Assembly (NCBI RefSeq): GCF_007991215.1
Contig: NZ_BJXX01000047.1
Coordinates: forward strand, 32,001-73,026
Direction: 5' to 3'
Origin: Aneurinibacillus danicus
GTDB lineage: Bacteria; Bacillota; Bacilli; Aneurinibacillales; Aneurinibacillaceae
Length of the DNA stretch: 41,026 nucleotides
Each line of letters starts with the position of its first letter. Position 1 is the first letter of the stretch. The notes below the pieces were generated by a model. That model had not been told where the DNA came from, did no database searches, and saw only the letters and a list, made by a program, of their open reading frames with translations. Of this stretch, positions 1 through 8,426 are shown in pieces. Position numbers and translations under genes: made by a program.

Positions 1-1338
1 ATCCGAAAAGAAGTAGGACGTGACTTTCCAATTGGGCTGCGGGTTACTGTAGACGAATATGCACCCTGGGCAGGGATTACTCCGGAGGAGGCGGAGGAAA
101 TCGTTCACCTTCTTACGGTCGATGGAATGCTCGATTTCTTTAGCACAAGTGTAGGAAGCATCTATTCTACACATATGACAAGACCTTCTATGTATGTCTC
201 ACAGGGATTTGCGGCAGATTATACAGCCCGTATAAAAGCGGTTTCTAATCTGCCTGTAATGGGAGGCGGGCGTATTGTACATCCGGAGCAGGCTGAGTCC
301 TTCTTAGAAGACAGGAAAATGGATTTTGTAGAAATGACGCGGGCGCAAATTGCTGATCCTGCTTTGGTAACGAAATATAAAGATAATCAGATAGGCCGTA
401 TCCGTCCCTGTATTGGATGCAATCAGGAGTGCAGCGTATATGGGAGCCTGAACAGGAAAGTAAGCTGTATTCACAATGCGGCCGCTGGATACGAGAAGGA
501 GCTTGGCGCCAGTGTAATAAAGCCTTCGCGGAACAAGAAAAAAGTAATGGTGATTGGTGGTGGTCCTGCCGGATTGGAAGCGGCCCGTATTGCGGCTATT
601 CGCGGTCACCATGTCAGTGTATACGATGGAGCAGGCAAGCTTGGTGGCCAGGTAAATACAGCAATGAAGGGGCCGGGACGTGAAGAGATAGCCGGAGTTG
701 TTCGGTATTTGGAAAATGAGCTAAGGCATCTCGGTGTAGATATATATCTAAATACGTATGTAGATAAAAAGCAGGTGGTATCAGCTGCTGCTGATACGGT
801 AATTCTTGCAACAGGGTCAGTCCACCGGCTGCCCCATGAATACGAGGGAGGAAGCTTACCCCATGTTATTACGGGCTTTGATGCCTGGAATGGGGCGGAT
901 ATCGGAGACAATGTAGTTATCGTAGACGAGGTGGGGAGCTATCAGTCGACCACGCTTATCGAAAAGATAGCAAGAGAAGGCAAAAATGTAACCGCTATCA
1001 CCAGTGAACTGTTCGTTGGTGTTAGCTTGGCACAAACATTGGATATTTCACTGTGGAACCAGCGGGTGTACTCGTTAGGTGTTACGATGATTCCTCGTTC
1101 ACGAATTAAAAAAATTACAGAGAGGGATGTACATATTTTTGAGAGATTCAGCAAGGTAGAAAGTGTATTGCGTGAGATTGATACCGTTATTTTCTGCTTG
1201 CCTGAGCTGCCGCAGGAGAGCTTGTACTATGAAATAAAAGACAGCGTTCGGCAGGTGTTCCGGGTCGGGGATTGTGTAGCGCCCCGTGGCATCGGGATGG
1301 CAATTGTTGAAGGAAACCAGGTAGGGAGAAGAGTGTAA
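1..1338 (+). CDS. Mycofactocin-system FadH/OYE-family oxidoreductase (5' end outside window)
   Basis: The frame is open from base 1, so the N-terminal half of the FMN-binding OYE barrel lies upstream of the window. What remains is the end of the barrel, then a 4Fe-4S cysteine cluster (CIGCNQEC, then a Cys 12 residues on), then a Rossmann FAD/NAD segment (VMVIGGGPAGLEAA) as in 2,4-dienoyl-CoA reductase. The family moves hydride or electrons between a pyridine nucleotide, Fe-S, FAD and FMN. Its stop overlaps the start of a full-length paralogue (TAATG at 1336-1340), so the two are translationally coupled. Two tandem FadH/OYE proteins beside mftF and mftE match the 'mycofactocin system FadH/OYE oxidoreductase 1 and 2' described for these loci. 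The substrate is unknown; reoxidation of reduced mycofactocin is an inference. Confidence 0.85.
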   Translation: MRKEVGRDFPIGLRVTVDEYAPWAGITPEEAEEIVHLLTVDGMLDFFSTSVGSIYSTHMTRPSMYVSQGFAADYTARIKAVSNLPVMGGGRIVHPEQAESFLEDRKMDFVEMTRAQIADPALVTKYKDNQIGRIRPCIGCNQECSVYGSLNRKVSCIHNAAAGYEKELGASVIKPSRNKKKVMVIGGGPAGLEAARIAAIRGHHVSVYDGAGKLGGQVNTAMKGPGREEIAGVVRYLENELRHLGVDIYLNTYVDKKQVVSAAADTVILATGSVHRLPHEYEGGSLPHVITGFDAWNGADIGDNVVIVDEVGSYQSTTLIEKIAREGKNVTAITSELFVGVSLAQTLDISLWNQRVYSLGVTMIPRSRIKKITERDVHIFERFSKVESVLREIDTVIFCLPELPQESLYYEIKDSVRQVFRVGDCVAPRGIGMAIVEGNQVGRRV

Positions 1339-3287
1339 TGAACGATTATAACTATTTATTTTCCCCTTTAAAAATTGGAAGTGTAACTGTGAAAAACCGT
1401 GTTGTATTCTCGGCTCATATGACAAACAACGGAGCGGGAGGCGTAGTCACTGACAAGCATATTGCCTACTATACGGAGCGGGCGAAGGGCGGCGCAGGTC
1501 TCATTATTACGGAGGAGCAATCCGTTCATCCGACAGACAGAGCGTATGAGAAGTTGATCGATGCGTTCGATCGCCGCGTTATCCATGGCTATAAAAAGCT
1601 AACTGACTCTGTTCATGTCTATGGAACCAAAATCTTCGCCCAGATTAATCATAATGGCAGTCAGGGGAACAGCACATACTCTCGAATGGCCGTATGGGGG
1701 CCTTCAGCAATACCAGATCCTATTTTCCGGGAAATTCCGAAGCAAATGGAAAAGGAAGATATCCGTCAGGTTGTGGAAGGATACGCGATTGTAGCAAGGC
1801 ATGTCAGGGAAGGCGGTTTTGACGGCGCGGAACTTCAGGCATCGCACAGTTCGCTTATTCGGCAATTTTTATCCCCGGCTACCAATAAACGAAACGACGA
1901 GTATGGGGGTTCGCTGGAGAACCGGATGCGTTATGTAATTGAACTTATTGATGCGATCCGTGAAGCTGTCGGTAGAGATTTTACTTTGGGAATCCGGCTA
2001 TGCGGCGATGAGTTAATTCCTGGTGGAATCACATTAGAGCAGACACTAGAAATTGCCAGGAAGCTAGAAGAAACAGGAAAAATAGATTATATCAATACGA
2101 GTATCGGAAACTTCCATAATCTGTTTATGGTAGAAGGTTCGATGCACGTTCCCCTCGGATACGCAACGTATATGGCTTCCGCTATCCGCAAGGTTGTAAA
2201 CATTCCCGTCTTTACGGCCGGGCGTATCAATGACCCGGTGCAGGCAGAGCAGCTGTTGGCAGAGGGACATGCCGATATGATCGGTGTTGTCAGAGGCCAA
2301 ATTTGTGATCCTGAATTTACAATAAAAGCCCAGCAGGGGCGGTTGAATGATATCCGTAAATGTATTGCCTGCAATCAATACTGTGTAGGGCGTATGGGGC
2401 TAAATCGGTTCCTGAGCTGTATTCAAAATCCCGGTGCGGGAAATGAAAAGCAGTATGGAATTGACACATTACAACCCTGTTCTACTCGAAAACGAGTTAT
2501 GGTGGTCGGCGGTGGCCCTGCAGGACTGGAAGCGGCAAAAATCGCAGCGGAGAGAGGTCATGACGTCACAATTTATGAAAGAGAACAGACGCTTGGCGGT
2601 ACTGTAGGCTTGTTTACAAAAATACCGAATCGCGCTGAATTTGGTGATCATATCCGCAACCAGTTGAACCAATTAGAGAAACTAGACGTTAGGATTAAGC
2701 TTGGCGTAGATGTTACAGCTGATCTGGTCATGCGAGAAAACCCTGATACAGTTGTAATTGCGACAGGAGGCAAGAAAGGATACCCGCCGTTTGCTGTAAG
2801 CGAAGACGCCATTCCTTTAGGTGATACGCGAGATGTTCTGCACAACAGATTGACGCTTGGTAAAAAGGTCGTACTCGTAGATTTTACAGGCGGACAGCCA
2901 GCAACGAGCGTAGCGGAGTTCCTGATTGATAACGGACATGAAGTTGAATTGTTGACAGCGGCATTGTATGCGGGTGCTGATCTCGGTCCGACGCAGGACC
3001 TTCCTCTGTGGTATGACAGGGTACTGAGCAAAGGAATTACGATTACATCTAATGTTGTTGTAAAAGACGTGGGCAAAAAAATTACAGTGTTTAATCATTA
3101 TTCAGGAGCAGAATGGCAAATTGAAGCAGATTCTGTTGTGTATGCGACGATGGGAATGCCCGACAGTGATTTGTATTTTGCGCTGAAAGGAAAAGTAAAG
3201 GAATTGTATAGAATCGGCGATTGTCTTGCGCCAAGAAGAGTAGAGCAGGCCGTTCTGGACGGGCATCGAATAGGAAGAGCCATTTAA
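1338..3287 (+). CDS. Mycofactocin-system FadH/OYE-family oxidoreductase, full length
   Basis: This 649-residue protein has the complete dienoyl-CoA reductase layout. An OYE/FMN barrel occupies about residues 5-335. A 4Fe-4S cluster uses C342, C345, C349 and C361. A C-terminal FAD/NAD(P) module has GGGPAG at about 391-396. It starts inside the stop of the preceding paralogue and is followed 13 bases later by ETF alpha, so it sits in one operon. The family transfers electrons between NAD(P)H and an enone-type substrate through Fe-S, FAD and FMN. In this context it may pass electrons between mycofactocin and the ETF proteins (inference). A plain 2,4-dienoyl-CoA reductase is the alternative, but no fatty-acid genes are nearby. 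Confidence 0.88.
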   Translation: MNDYNYLFSPLKIGSVTVKNRVVFSAHMTNNGAGGVVTDKHIAYYTERAKGGAGLIITEEQSVHPTDRAYEKLIDAFDRRVIHGYKKLTDSVHVYGTKIFAQINHNGSQGNSTYSRMAVWGPSAIPDPIFREIPKQMEKEDIRQVVEGYAIVARHVREGGFDGAELQASHSSLIRQFLSPATNKRNDEYGGSLENRMRYVIELIDAIREAVGRDFTLGIRLCGDELIPGGITLEQTLEIARKLEETGKIDYINTSIGNFHNLFMVEGSMHVPLGYATYMASAIRKVVNIPVFTAGRINDPVQAEQLLAEGHADMIGVVRGQICDPEFTIKAQQGRLNDIRKCIACNQYCVGRMGLNRFLSCIQNPGAGNEKQYGIDTLQPCSTRKRVMVVGGGPAGLEAAKIAAERGHDVTIYEREQTLGGTVGLFTKIPNRAEFGDHIRNQLNQLEKLDVRIKLGVDVTADLVMRENPDTVVIATGGKKGYPPFAVSEDAIPLGDTRDVLHNRLTLGKKVVLVDFTGGQPATSVAEFLIDNGHEVELLTAALYAGADLGPTQDLPLWYDRVLSKGITITSNVVVKDVGKKITVFNHYSGAEWQIEADSVVYATMGMPDSDLYFALKGKVKELYRIGDCLAPRRVEQAVLDGHRIGRAI

Positions 3288-3299
3288 GGAGGAGTCTTC

Positions 3300-4337
3300 G
3301 TGAGAGATGAGATATGGGTTTTCATTGAATACCAGGATGGAGAGATGATCGAAAATTGTAAAGAGATCCTGTATGAAGCCCATCGTTTAGCACGTATAAA
3401 AGGAAAAACAGTACATGCCCTTGTAATGGGGAAGAAGGTGAAAGAAGTTTATGAGGATATCAAGCGTTATGGTGTAGTGACAATCTATAGCGTAGAACAC
3501 AGCTTGCTCGCTACCTATACGACAGATGCGTATGTTGCAGCGCTGGAGAGTGTCCTTACTATGTATCGTCCGCTTCTGCTGTTCATGCCTTCGACAACCA
3601 ATTGCCGGGATTTGGCGCCTAGACTAGCAGCACGTATGAAAACTGGAGTCGTAACGGATTGCGTAAAATTCACCTGGGGCAGCGACGATGTATTGTTAAT
3701 GACAAAGTTCATATACAATCGAAAGGCTCATTGCACGTTTGACTCTCACACAGGTAGAACACAGCTTGCAACGGTATTACCGAAAGTTTTTCCACCGGCA
3801 CTTCCTAAACAATGTGAAGAGGAAGTACCAGTATACAATGTTCCGATCCGTCTTAATTCCTCGGATATACGGACACAGGTACTGGGTGTTATCGAAGCGG
3901 AGGCAAGCTCAGTTGATCTTTCTGAAGCCGGTATGATTGTAGCTGGAGGTCGCGGGGCGAAAAGCAAAGAAGGGTTTATGCTCATTCATGAACTTGCATA
4001 TGCGCTGGGAGCCTCGGTAGGTGCATCGCGTGTCGCAACCGATGAGGGGTGGGTACCGTTCGAGCGGCAAATCGGTCAAACAGGCAAAGTCGTTGCACCA
4101 AAATTATACATTGCATGCGGCATTTCGGGAGCGATTCATCACACGATGGGAATAAAGGATTCGGGAACGATTATAGCGATAAACTATGATAAGTCAGCCG
4201 CCATTTTTGGATTATCTGATATAGGTCTTGTAGGCGATATGCATGAAGTGATTCCGTTATTAATACAAAAAATCCAAAAGTATAAAGAAGAACAGAAAAC
4301 AGTGGCACAGCAAAGAGAGGTGGCGGAAATCAGGTGA
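3300..4337 (+). CDS. etfA: Electron transfer flavoprotein alpha subunit (FixB-like)
   Basis: This 345-residue protein starts at GTG with GGAGGAG five bases upstream. The N-terminal ETF domain is followed by the FAD-binding C-terminal domain, whose family motifs are clear: a GRGAKS-type turn, RQIGQTGKVV, then LYIACGISGAIHH. The alpha subunit binds FAD and pairs with ETF beta, encoded at 5943-6812. The FixC-like and FixX-like genes lie between the two subunits, which indicates a FixABCX-type complex feeding quinone rather than a housekeeping beta-oxidation ETF. The stop overlaps the FixC-like start (GTGA). I infer that it accepts electrons from the FadH/OYE proteins. Confidence 0.9.
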   Translation: MRDEIWVFIEYQDGEMIENCKEILYEAHRLARIKGKTVHALVMGKKVKEVYEDIKRYGVVTIYSVEHSLLATYTTDAYVAALESVLTMYRPLLLFMPSTTNCRDLAPRLAARMKTGVVTDCVKFTWGSDDVLLMTKFIYNRKAHCTFDSHTGRTQLATVLPKVFPPALPKQCEEEVPVYNVPIRLNSSDIRTQVLGVIEAEASSVDLSEAGMIVAGGRGAKSKEGFMLIHELAYALGASVGASRVATDEGWVPFERQIGQTGKVVAPKLYIACGISGAIHHTMGIKDSGTIIAINYDKSAAIFGLSDIGLVGDMHEVIPLLIQKIQKYKEEQKTVAQQREVAEIR

Positions 4338-5632
4338 GTACTAATAAATTTGATGTGATTGTTGTAGGCGCGGGTCCGGCAGGTGTAGCTGCCGCATTCC
4401 AGCTGGCACGGGCAGGAGTGGATGTAGCTATCGTTGAGAGAGGGGAATTCCCCGGCTCAAAAAATATGTTCGGAGGAGCTTTTTATGGGCGTGTTCTGCA
4501 TGAATTAATTCCAAATTTCTGGGAGGAAGCTCCAATTGAAAGAGTTGTAACAAAACGCCTCCTGACACTCATGTCTTCACGGGCTTCTGTCGCAATTGAA
4601 TTAAATAGCCGTAGATATGCACAGCCCCCCTATAACGGATTTACGATTCTCCGTCCTAAATTCGATAACTGGTTTGCCCAAAAAGCAGTGGAACAAGGAG
4701 CAACGTTGATTCCTGCCACAACGGTAGACAGTCTTCTGTATGAAGGAAAAAAAGTTGCCGGTGTGAGAACAAGACGTGAGCATGGGGATTTATATGCAAA
4801 CATCGTCATTGCAGCCGATGGTGTCAATTCGTTTCTGGCAAGGCAGGCAGGGCTGCGTAAAGATTTCTCTTTGCATCATCTCGTTGTCGGTGTAAAAGAA
4901 GTGCTCAAATTACCTTCAGAGGTAATAGAGGAACGTTTTAAGCTCGGACACCAGGAGGGGATGGCCAATGAGTTTGTCGGGGGAATACCGGTTAAAGGTG
5001 GCGGCTTTCTTTATACAAACAAAAATACGATTTCTATCGGCGTTGTCGCAGAACTTGCTGCATTAAAAGAGAAAAAAATACAGGTCGTTCAAGTGTTGGA
5101 AGATTTTAAAAATCATCCTACTGTAAAAGAAATGATTCGGGATGGCGTTCCTGTTGAATACGGCGGACACCTTATTCCGGAAGCCGGATTTAATATGATG
5201 CCTGAATTATATACAGATGGAATGCTGGTAGTGGGCGATGCGGCAGGAATGGTTTTTGCAACAGGGCTTGCTTTAGAAGGAATGAATTATGCTATGGCCG
5301 GCGGGATTGCGGCAGCGAAAGCGGCTTTGCGTGCTTTGCGGGCAGAAAATTATTCAGCAGGACAGCTTAGCTGCTATAAAACCCTGTTAGAAGAAAGCTT
5401 TGTGCTGCGAGATTTGAAGGAATTCAGACATGCTTCTTCTTTTGTGCAAAATCCAAGAATTCATGATACGTATGCAGCCGGCGTTACAGAGCTCATGGAA
5501 AAACTATTTACTTCAGACGGACAGCCGCGCCAGAAAATCATGAAAATGGCAAAAAGTCAATTCGGCTCAAAAGTCAGTCTCTTGGATATAGTAAAAGACG
5601 GATGGAGCGGTGGAAGAGGTTTATTATGGTAG
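4334..5632 (+). CDS. fixC: FixC-like ETF-quinone oxidoreductase flavoprotein
   Basis: The 432-residue FAD-dependent oxidoreductase opens with a dinucleotide-binding motif (VIVVGAGPAGVAAAF) and carries the later FAD-contact segment (VVGDAAGMVF) typical of the FixC/ETF-QO/geranylgeranyl-reductase superfamily. Its length fits FixC, which is shorter than mitochondrial ETF-QO because the ferredoxin part is a separate protein, here the next gene. It starts at GTG, overlapping the ETF alpha stop by four bases. Members of this group pass electrons from ETF to the quinone pool at the membrane. No membrane segment is needed or seen. Confidence 0.88.
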   Translation: MSTNKFDVIVVGAGPAGVAAAFQLARAGVDVAIVERGEFPGSKNMFGGAFYGRVLHELIPNFWEEAPIERVVTKRLLTLMSSRASVAIELNSRRYAQPPYNGFTILRPKFDNWFAQKAVEQGATLIPATTVDSLLYEGKKVAGVRTRREHGDLYANIVIAADGVNSFLARQAGLRKDFSLHHLVVGVKEVLKLPSEVIEERFKLGHQEGMANEFVGGIPVKGGGFLYTNKNTISIGVVAELAALKEKKIQVVQVLEDFKNHPTVKEMIRDGVPVEYGGHLIPEAGFNMMPELYTDGMLVVGDAAGMVFATGLALEGMNYAMAGGIAAAKAALRALRAENYSAGQLSCYKTLLEESFVLRDLKEFRHASSFVQNPRIHDTYAAGVTELMEKLFTSDGQPRQKIMKMAKSQFGSKVSLLDIVKDGWSGGRGLLW

Positions 5633-5644
5633 GAGGGAAAGCAT

Positions 5645-5929
5645 ATGAAAGTAACCTGGTCTGATGTAGATAATAAGCTTTCACTTGTCCGGACACGTAT
5701 ACATCGTACAGCCCATATTGTTGTTGATAGCTCTAAATGTGAGGTATGTCCGCATGAAGCATGTGTATACGGCTGTCCCGCAACCTGCTACCGGGTAATC
5801 GATGGCAAAGTAAAATTCGCCTACGATGGGTGTGTAGAGTGTGGAACGTGTGATGTGATGTGTGATCAGGGAGCGGTAACCTGGACGTATCCGCCGGGCG
5901 GGTTTGGTGTGCTTTACCGTCTATTGTGA
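5645..5929 (+). CDS. fixX: FixX-like ferredoxin partner of FixC
   Basis: This 94-residue protein carries cysteines C32, C35, C40 and C44 in its first half and a classical C63-x2-C66-x2-C69-x3-C73 4Fe-4S motif in the second. It ends with the aromatic, Gly-rich tail (YPPGGFGVLYRLL) typical of FixX. It supplies the iron-sulfur part that is fused in eukaryotic ETF-QO. AGGAGG lies just before its ATG, and it sits 12 bases after the FixC-like gene. Together they should form the quinone-reducing half of the ETF module. Confidence 0.9.
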   Translation: MKVTWSDVDNKLSLVRTRIHRTAHIVVDSSKCEVCPHEACVYGCPATCYRVIDGKVKFAYDGCVECGTCDVMCDQGAVTWTYPPGGFGVLYRLL

Positions 5930-5942
5930 AAGGAGAATACGT

Positions 5943-6812
5943 ATGCAAATCGCGGTATGCCTAAAGCTCATACCAGATATGGATGTGCCAGAAGTTGTTA
6001 ATGCGGCCACCGGAATGCTGGACGAAGATTTTATTATAAATAGAATGGATCCGGGAAGCATAGCTGCGCTGGAAATGGCACTCCGCTTTAAAAACAAATA
6101 CGATGCATTTCTGACGGTTATTATGATCGCACCGGAAGACGCGGATTATTATTTGAAGGAAGTAAAAGCGCTAGGAGCGGAGCGTGTCTGCCGGATTTGG
6201 CATGAGAATCTGGAGATGACTGATACACATGGAAAAGCGCTCGTTCTTTCCTCATTTCTCCAGGAGATAAACCCTGCTGTTGTATTTTTTGGAAGCTGCT
6301 CCGGTGATACAGGAAACAGGCAACTGCCTGCTTTCGTTGCCGAAATGCTGGACATGCCGCAGGTAACCGGGGTAGCGGCCGACATTAAATACACAGGCAA
6401 TCATCTCATCGCCTTTCGTCGTCTGGAAAAAGGAGCGAGGGAAAAAATAAAGGTGCAAATCCCGGCTGTTATTTCGGTAGGTATGGAAAGCAGCGGAATG
6501 CCATATGCGTCGCTCAACCACTATGTGGAAGCGCTTGCCTATCAAATAGAAGAGATTCCCCTGCATGAATTAGGAATAGCAGAAGATGAAATATCAAGCT
6601 GGAACGTACGGACTCGCCTTGTTAGCATTACTCCTCCTAGTCCGGTTCCACAAGCCATTTTTACCCCGGATTCCAATCTTGATCCACTTGATCGTATTCG
6701 TGCGATTGTGTCGGGGGGGCTGGAGCAGAAAAAAGGAATGATGATTGAGGGAGATGCTGAGAAATTGGCGGAAGAAGCATTTCAATTTTTAAAGGGAAAA
6801 GGCTTTGTTTGA
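5943..6812 (+). CDS. etfB: Electron transfer flavoprotein beta subunit (FixA-like)
   Basis: This 289-residue protein begins MQIAVCLKLIPD, the usual ETF beta N-terminus, and contains the AMP-binding-type segment ending in the GDTGNRQLPAFVAE region. The chosen ATG at 5943 has AAAGGAG upstream; the open frame extends 13 codons further, but without family similarity. It pairs with ETF alpha encoded at 3300-4337. Finding beta at the end of the module, after FixX, is an unusual order compared with the common fixABCX arrangement. The gene runs up to 20 bases before mftF, so it is probably co-transcribed with it. Confidence 0.88.
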   Translation: MQIAVCLKLIPDMDVPEVVNAATGMLDEDFIINRMDPGSIAALEMALRFKNKYDAFLTVIMIAPEDADYYLKEVKALGAERVCRIWHENLEMTDTHGKALVLSSFLQEINPAVVFFGSCSGDTGNRQLPAFVAEMLDMPQVTGVAADIKYTGNHLIAFRRLEKGAREKIKVQIPAVISVGMESSGMPYASLNHYVEALAYQIEEIPLHELGIAEDEISSWNVRTRLVSITPPSPVPQAIFTPDSNLDPLDRIRAIVSGGLEQKKGMMIEGDAEKLAEEAFQFLKGKGFV

Positions 6813-6831
6813 TACAGGTGGAGGAAAAGAT

Positions 6832-8337
6832 ATGAAATATTCCTGGAGCTATCGTTTGCATACGGGAATGAATCTGATGAAAGATGAGCGGGGCGGTGTG
6901 CTTTTATCAGATCATCCCCTTGGTGTTATACGGATAAATGATACTGCTTACCGATTGCTGTATGATTGCGCAAATTCTCTTACATTGGATGAAATCATTG
7001 AAAAATATCCAGGTATTGAAAAGGGAAAAATTGTTCAGTTTCTTGATTCGTTCGCCAAAAGAGGGATACTTAGCCGTATTTATACAGGAGATAGCATTGA
7101 AGAATACACTCCGTTTGTATCCATCGTAATTCCTGTACGCAATAGACCCGCTGATATAAGAAGGTGCATTGAATCGGTTTTATGCTGCCATTATCCCCGT
7201 GATCGCTTCGAAATTATTGTGATCGATGACTTTTCTACAGACAATGAAACGAAGGAAGCGATTAAGGAATATGATGTTCGCCTGATTGAAATGGAGCAAA
7301 ATGTAGGGCAATCATGCTGCCGGAATATCGGTGTTAGGGAGGCGAAAGGAGAAGTGATCGCTTTTACAGACAGCGATTGTGTAGTAAGTCATAATTGGCT
7401 GCGGCTTCTCACGCAGCCGTTTGTAGATGAGAACATAGCTATTGTAGGAGGCGGGGTTGATTCCTATAGCTCGAAAAAAGCGCTGGATCGTTATGAGGAG
7501 GTTCGTTCGCCGCTGCATATGGGAGAGCGAGGCGGGGAGATCGGTCCCGGAAAACTGATTCCGTATATTCCTACATGTAATGTATTTATCAGGCGAAGCG
7601 CCTTTTTACAAGTCGGCGGTTTTAAAGAAGAAATGCGTGTAGGGGAAGATGTGGACCTCATATGGCGTGTGTTACAGCAGGGAAACAAAGGCTGGTACAT
7701 ACCGGAAGGGAGGATTCTGCATCGTCACCGTAATCGAATGTCTGAATTTATAGTACGACGGGCGCAGTATGCAGCTTCTGAAGCATTGCTGGAAAAGAAC
7801 TTTTCATTTAATCGGAAAAAGATGTTCATAAGTTCATGGAACATGATAAATGGCAGCATACTTCTGTCAGGAATATTTCTATATAATTTTTTGAATTATC
7901 ACAATTCGATTCATTCCTTTTTAACCATTTTCACTTTTTGTTTGGTTCTCCTTTTATGCAGCTTTGTATGCGAAATGCTAGTAAAAAAATCAAGAATAAA
8001 AGCGCTTGGATTTACGCTTCCGGCAGATAAAATCGCGCGTTCTCTCTGGCGTTCGCACCTTGCGTTTGCAGGACATTTTACGGCTGTACTTTCACGTTAT
8101 TATTCTCTGTTTCTGTTAGCGCTGAGTATCATTTTTCCGTTGATGTTTGTTTTCTGGGCTGTTGTTTATGTATTATCGGCCTATTTTGAATACGTTACCA
8201 AAAAGCCGGAACTTTCATTTCCTGTATTTATATTGATTTACATTGTTGAGATGCTGGCCTATCAGTGCGGGGTTCTACGGGGATGCTGCAAAGAGCGTAA
8301 TCTAACTCCGCTTTTTCATCAGATTACAATTATCTAG
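6832..8337 (+). CDS. mftF: Mycofactocin glycosyltransferase MftF
   Basis: The 501-residue protein has a PqqD/RRE-like N-terminal segment (about residues 10-85), then a family 2 glycosyltransferase domain (about 94-330) with the nucleotide-binding start FVSIVIPVRNR, the metal-binding DSD at 180-182 and the catalytic-type ED at 272-273. Hydrophobic C-terminal segments (about 340-500) suggest membrane association. MftF adds a glucose chain to the mycofactocin aglycone. The ATG at 6832 is chosen because GGAGG lies just before it. The RRE-like front joined to a GT2 domain, in a locus with mftE and tandem FadH/OYE genes, separates it from an ordinary GT2. Confidence 0.85.
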   Translation: MKYSWSYRLHTGMNLMKDERGGVLLSDHPLGVIRINDTAYRLLYDCANSLTLDEIIEKYPGIEKGKIVQFLDSFAKRGILSRIYTGDSIEEYTPFVSIVIPVRNRPADIRRCIESVLCCHYPRDRFEIIVIDDFSTDNETKEAIKEYDVRLIEMEQNVGQSCCRNIGVREAKGEVIAFTDSDCVVSHNWLRLLTQPFVDENIAIVGGGVDSYSSKKALDRYEEVRSPLHMGERGGEIGPGKLIPYIPTCNVFIRRSAFLQVGGFKEEMRVGEDVDLIWRVLQQGNKGWYIPEGRILHRHRNRMSEFIVRRAQYAASEALLEKNFSFNRKKMFISSWNMINGSILLSGIFLYNFLNYHNSIHSFLTIFTFCLVLLLCSFVCEMLVKKSRIKALGFTLPADKIARSLWRSHLAFAGHFTAVLSRYYSLFLLALSIIFPLMFVFWAVVYVLSAYFEYVTKKPELSFPVFILIYIVEMLAYQCGVLRGCCKERNLTPLFHQITII

Positions 8338-8349
8338 CAATTTTTCTAT

Positions 8350-8358
8350 GAAAGGAGG
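8350..8358 (+). promoter_or_regulatory. Orphan extended Shine-Dalgarno (STAB-SD-like) in the ADH leader
   Basis: GAAAGGAGG followed by TGATGCC matches almost the full anti-Shine-Dalgarno complement but is not correctly spaced from a credible gene: the ATG at 8361 begins only 13 codons and sits too close. The ADH start at 8427 has its own AAGGAGGAG site. Orphan sites of this form (the STAB-SD of cry3A) protect the mRNA 5' end through ribosome binding. The same role here is an inference. Confidence 0.5.
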
Positions 8359-8426
8359 TGATGCCCCTCTATATTATCCAGCAAGGCCCTTTGATTTTAT
8401 AAAAATTTATAAGGAGGAGAATTGTT

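Noticed and set aside
942-1425. Open frames on the minus strand across the FadH/OYE genes
   Set aside because: They are antisense to clear flavoenzyme genes, have no ribosome sites and show no family features.
8361-8402. Possible 13-codon peptide gene before the ADH (considered as an mftA candidate)
   Set aside because: The start is too close to the Shine-Dalgarno and the sequence lacks the Cys-Gly-Val-Tyr C-terminus of MftA.
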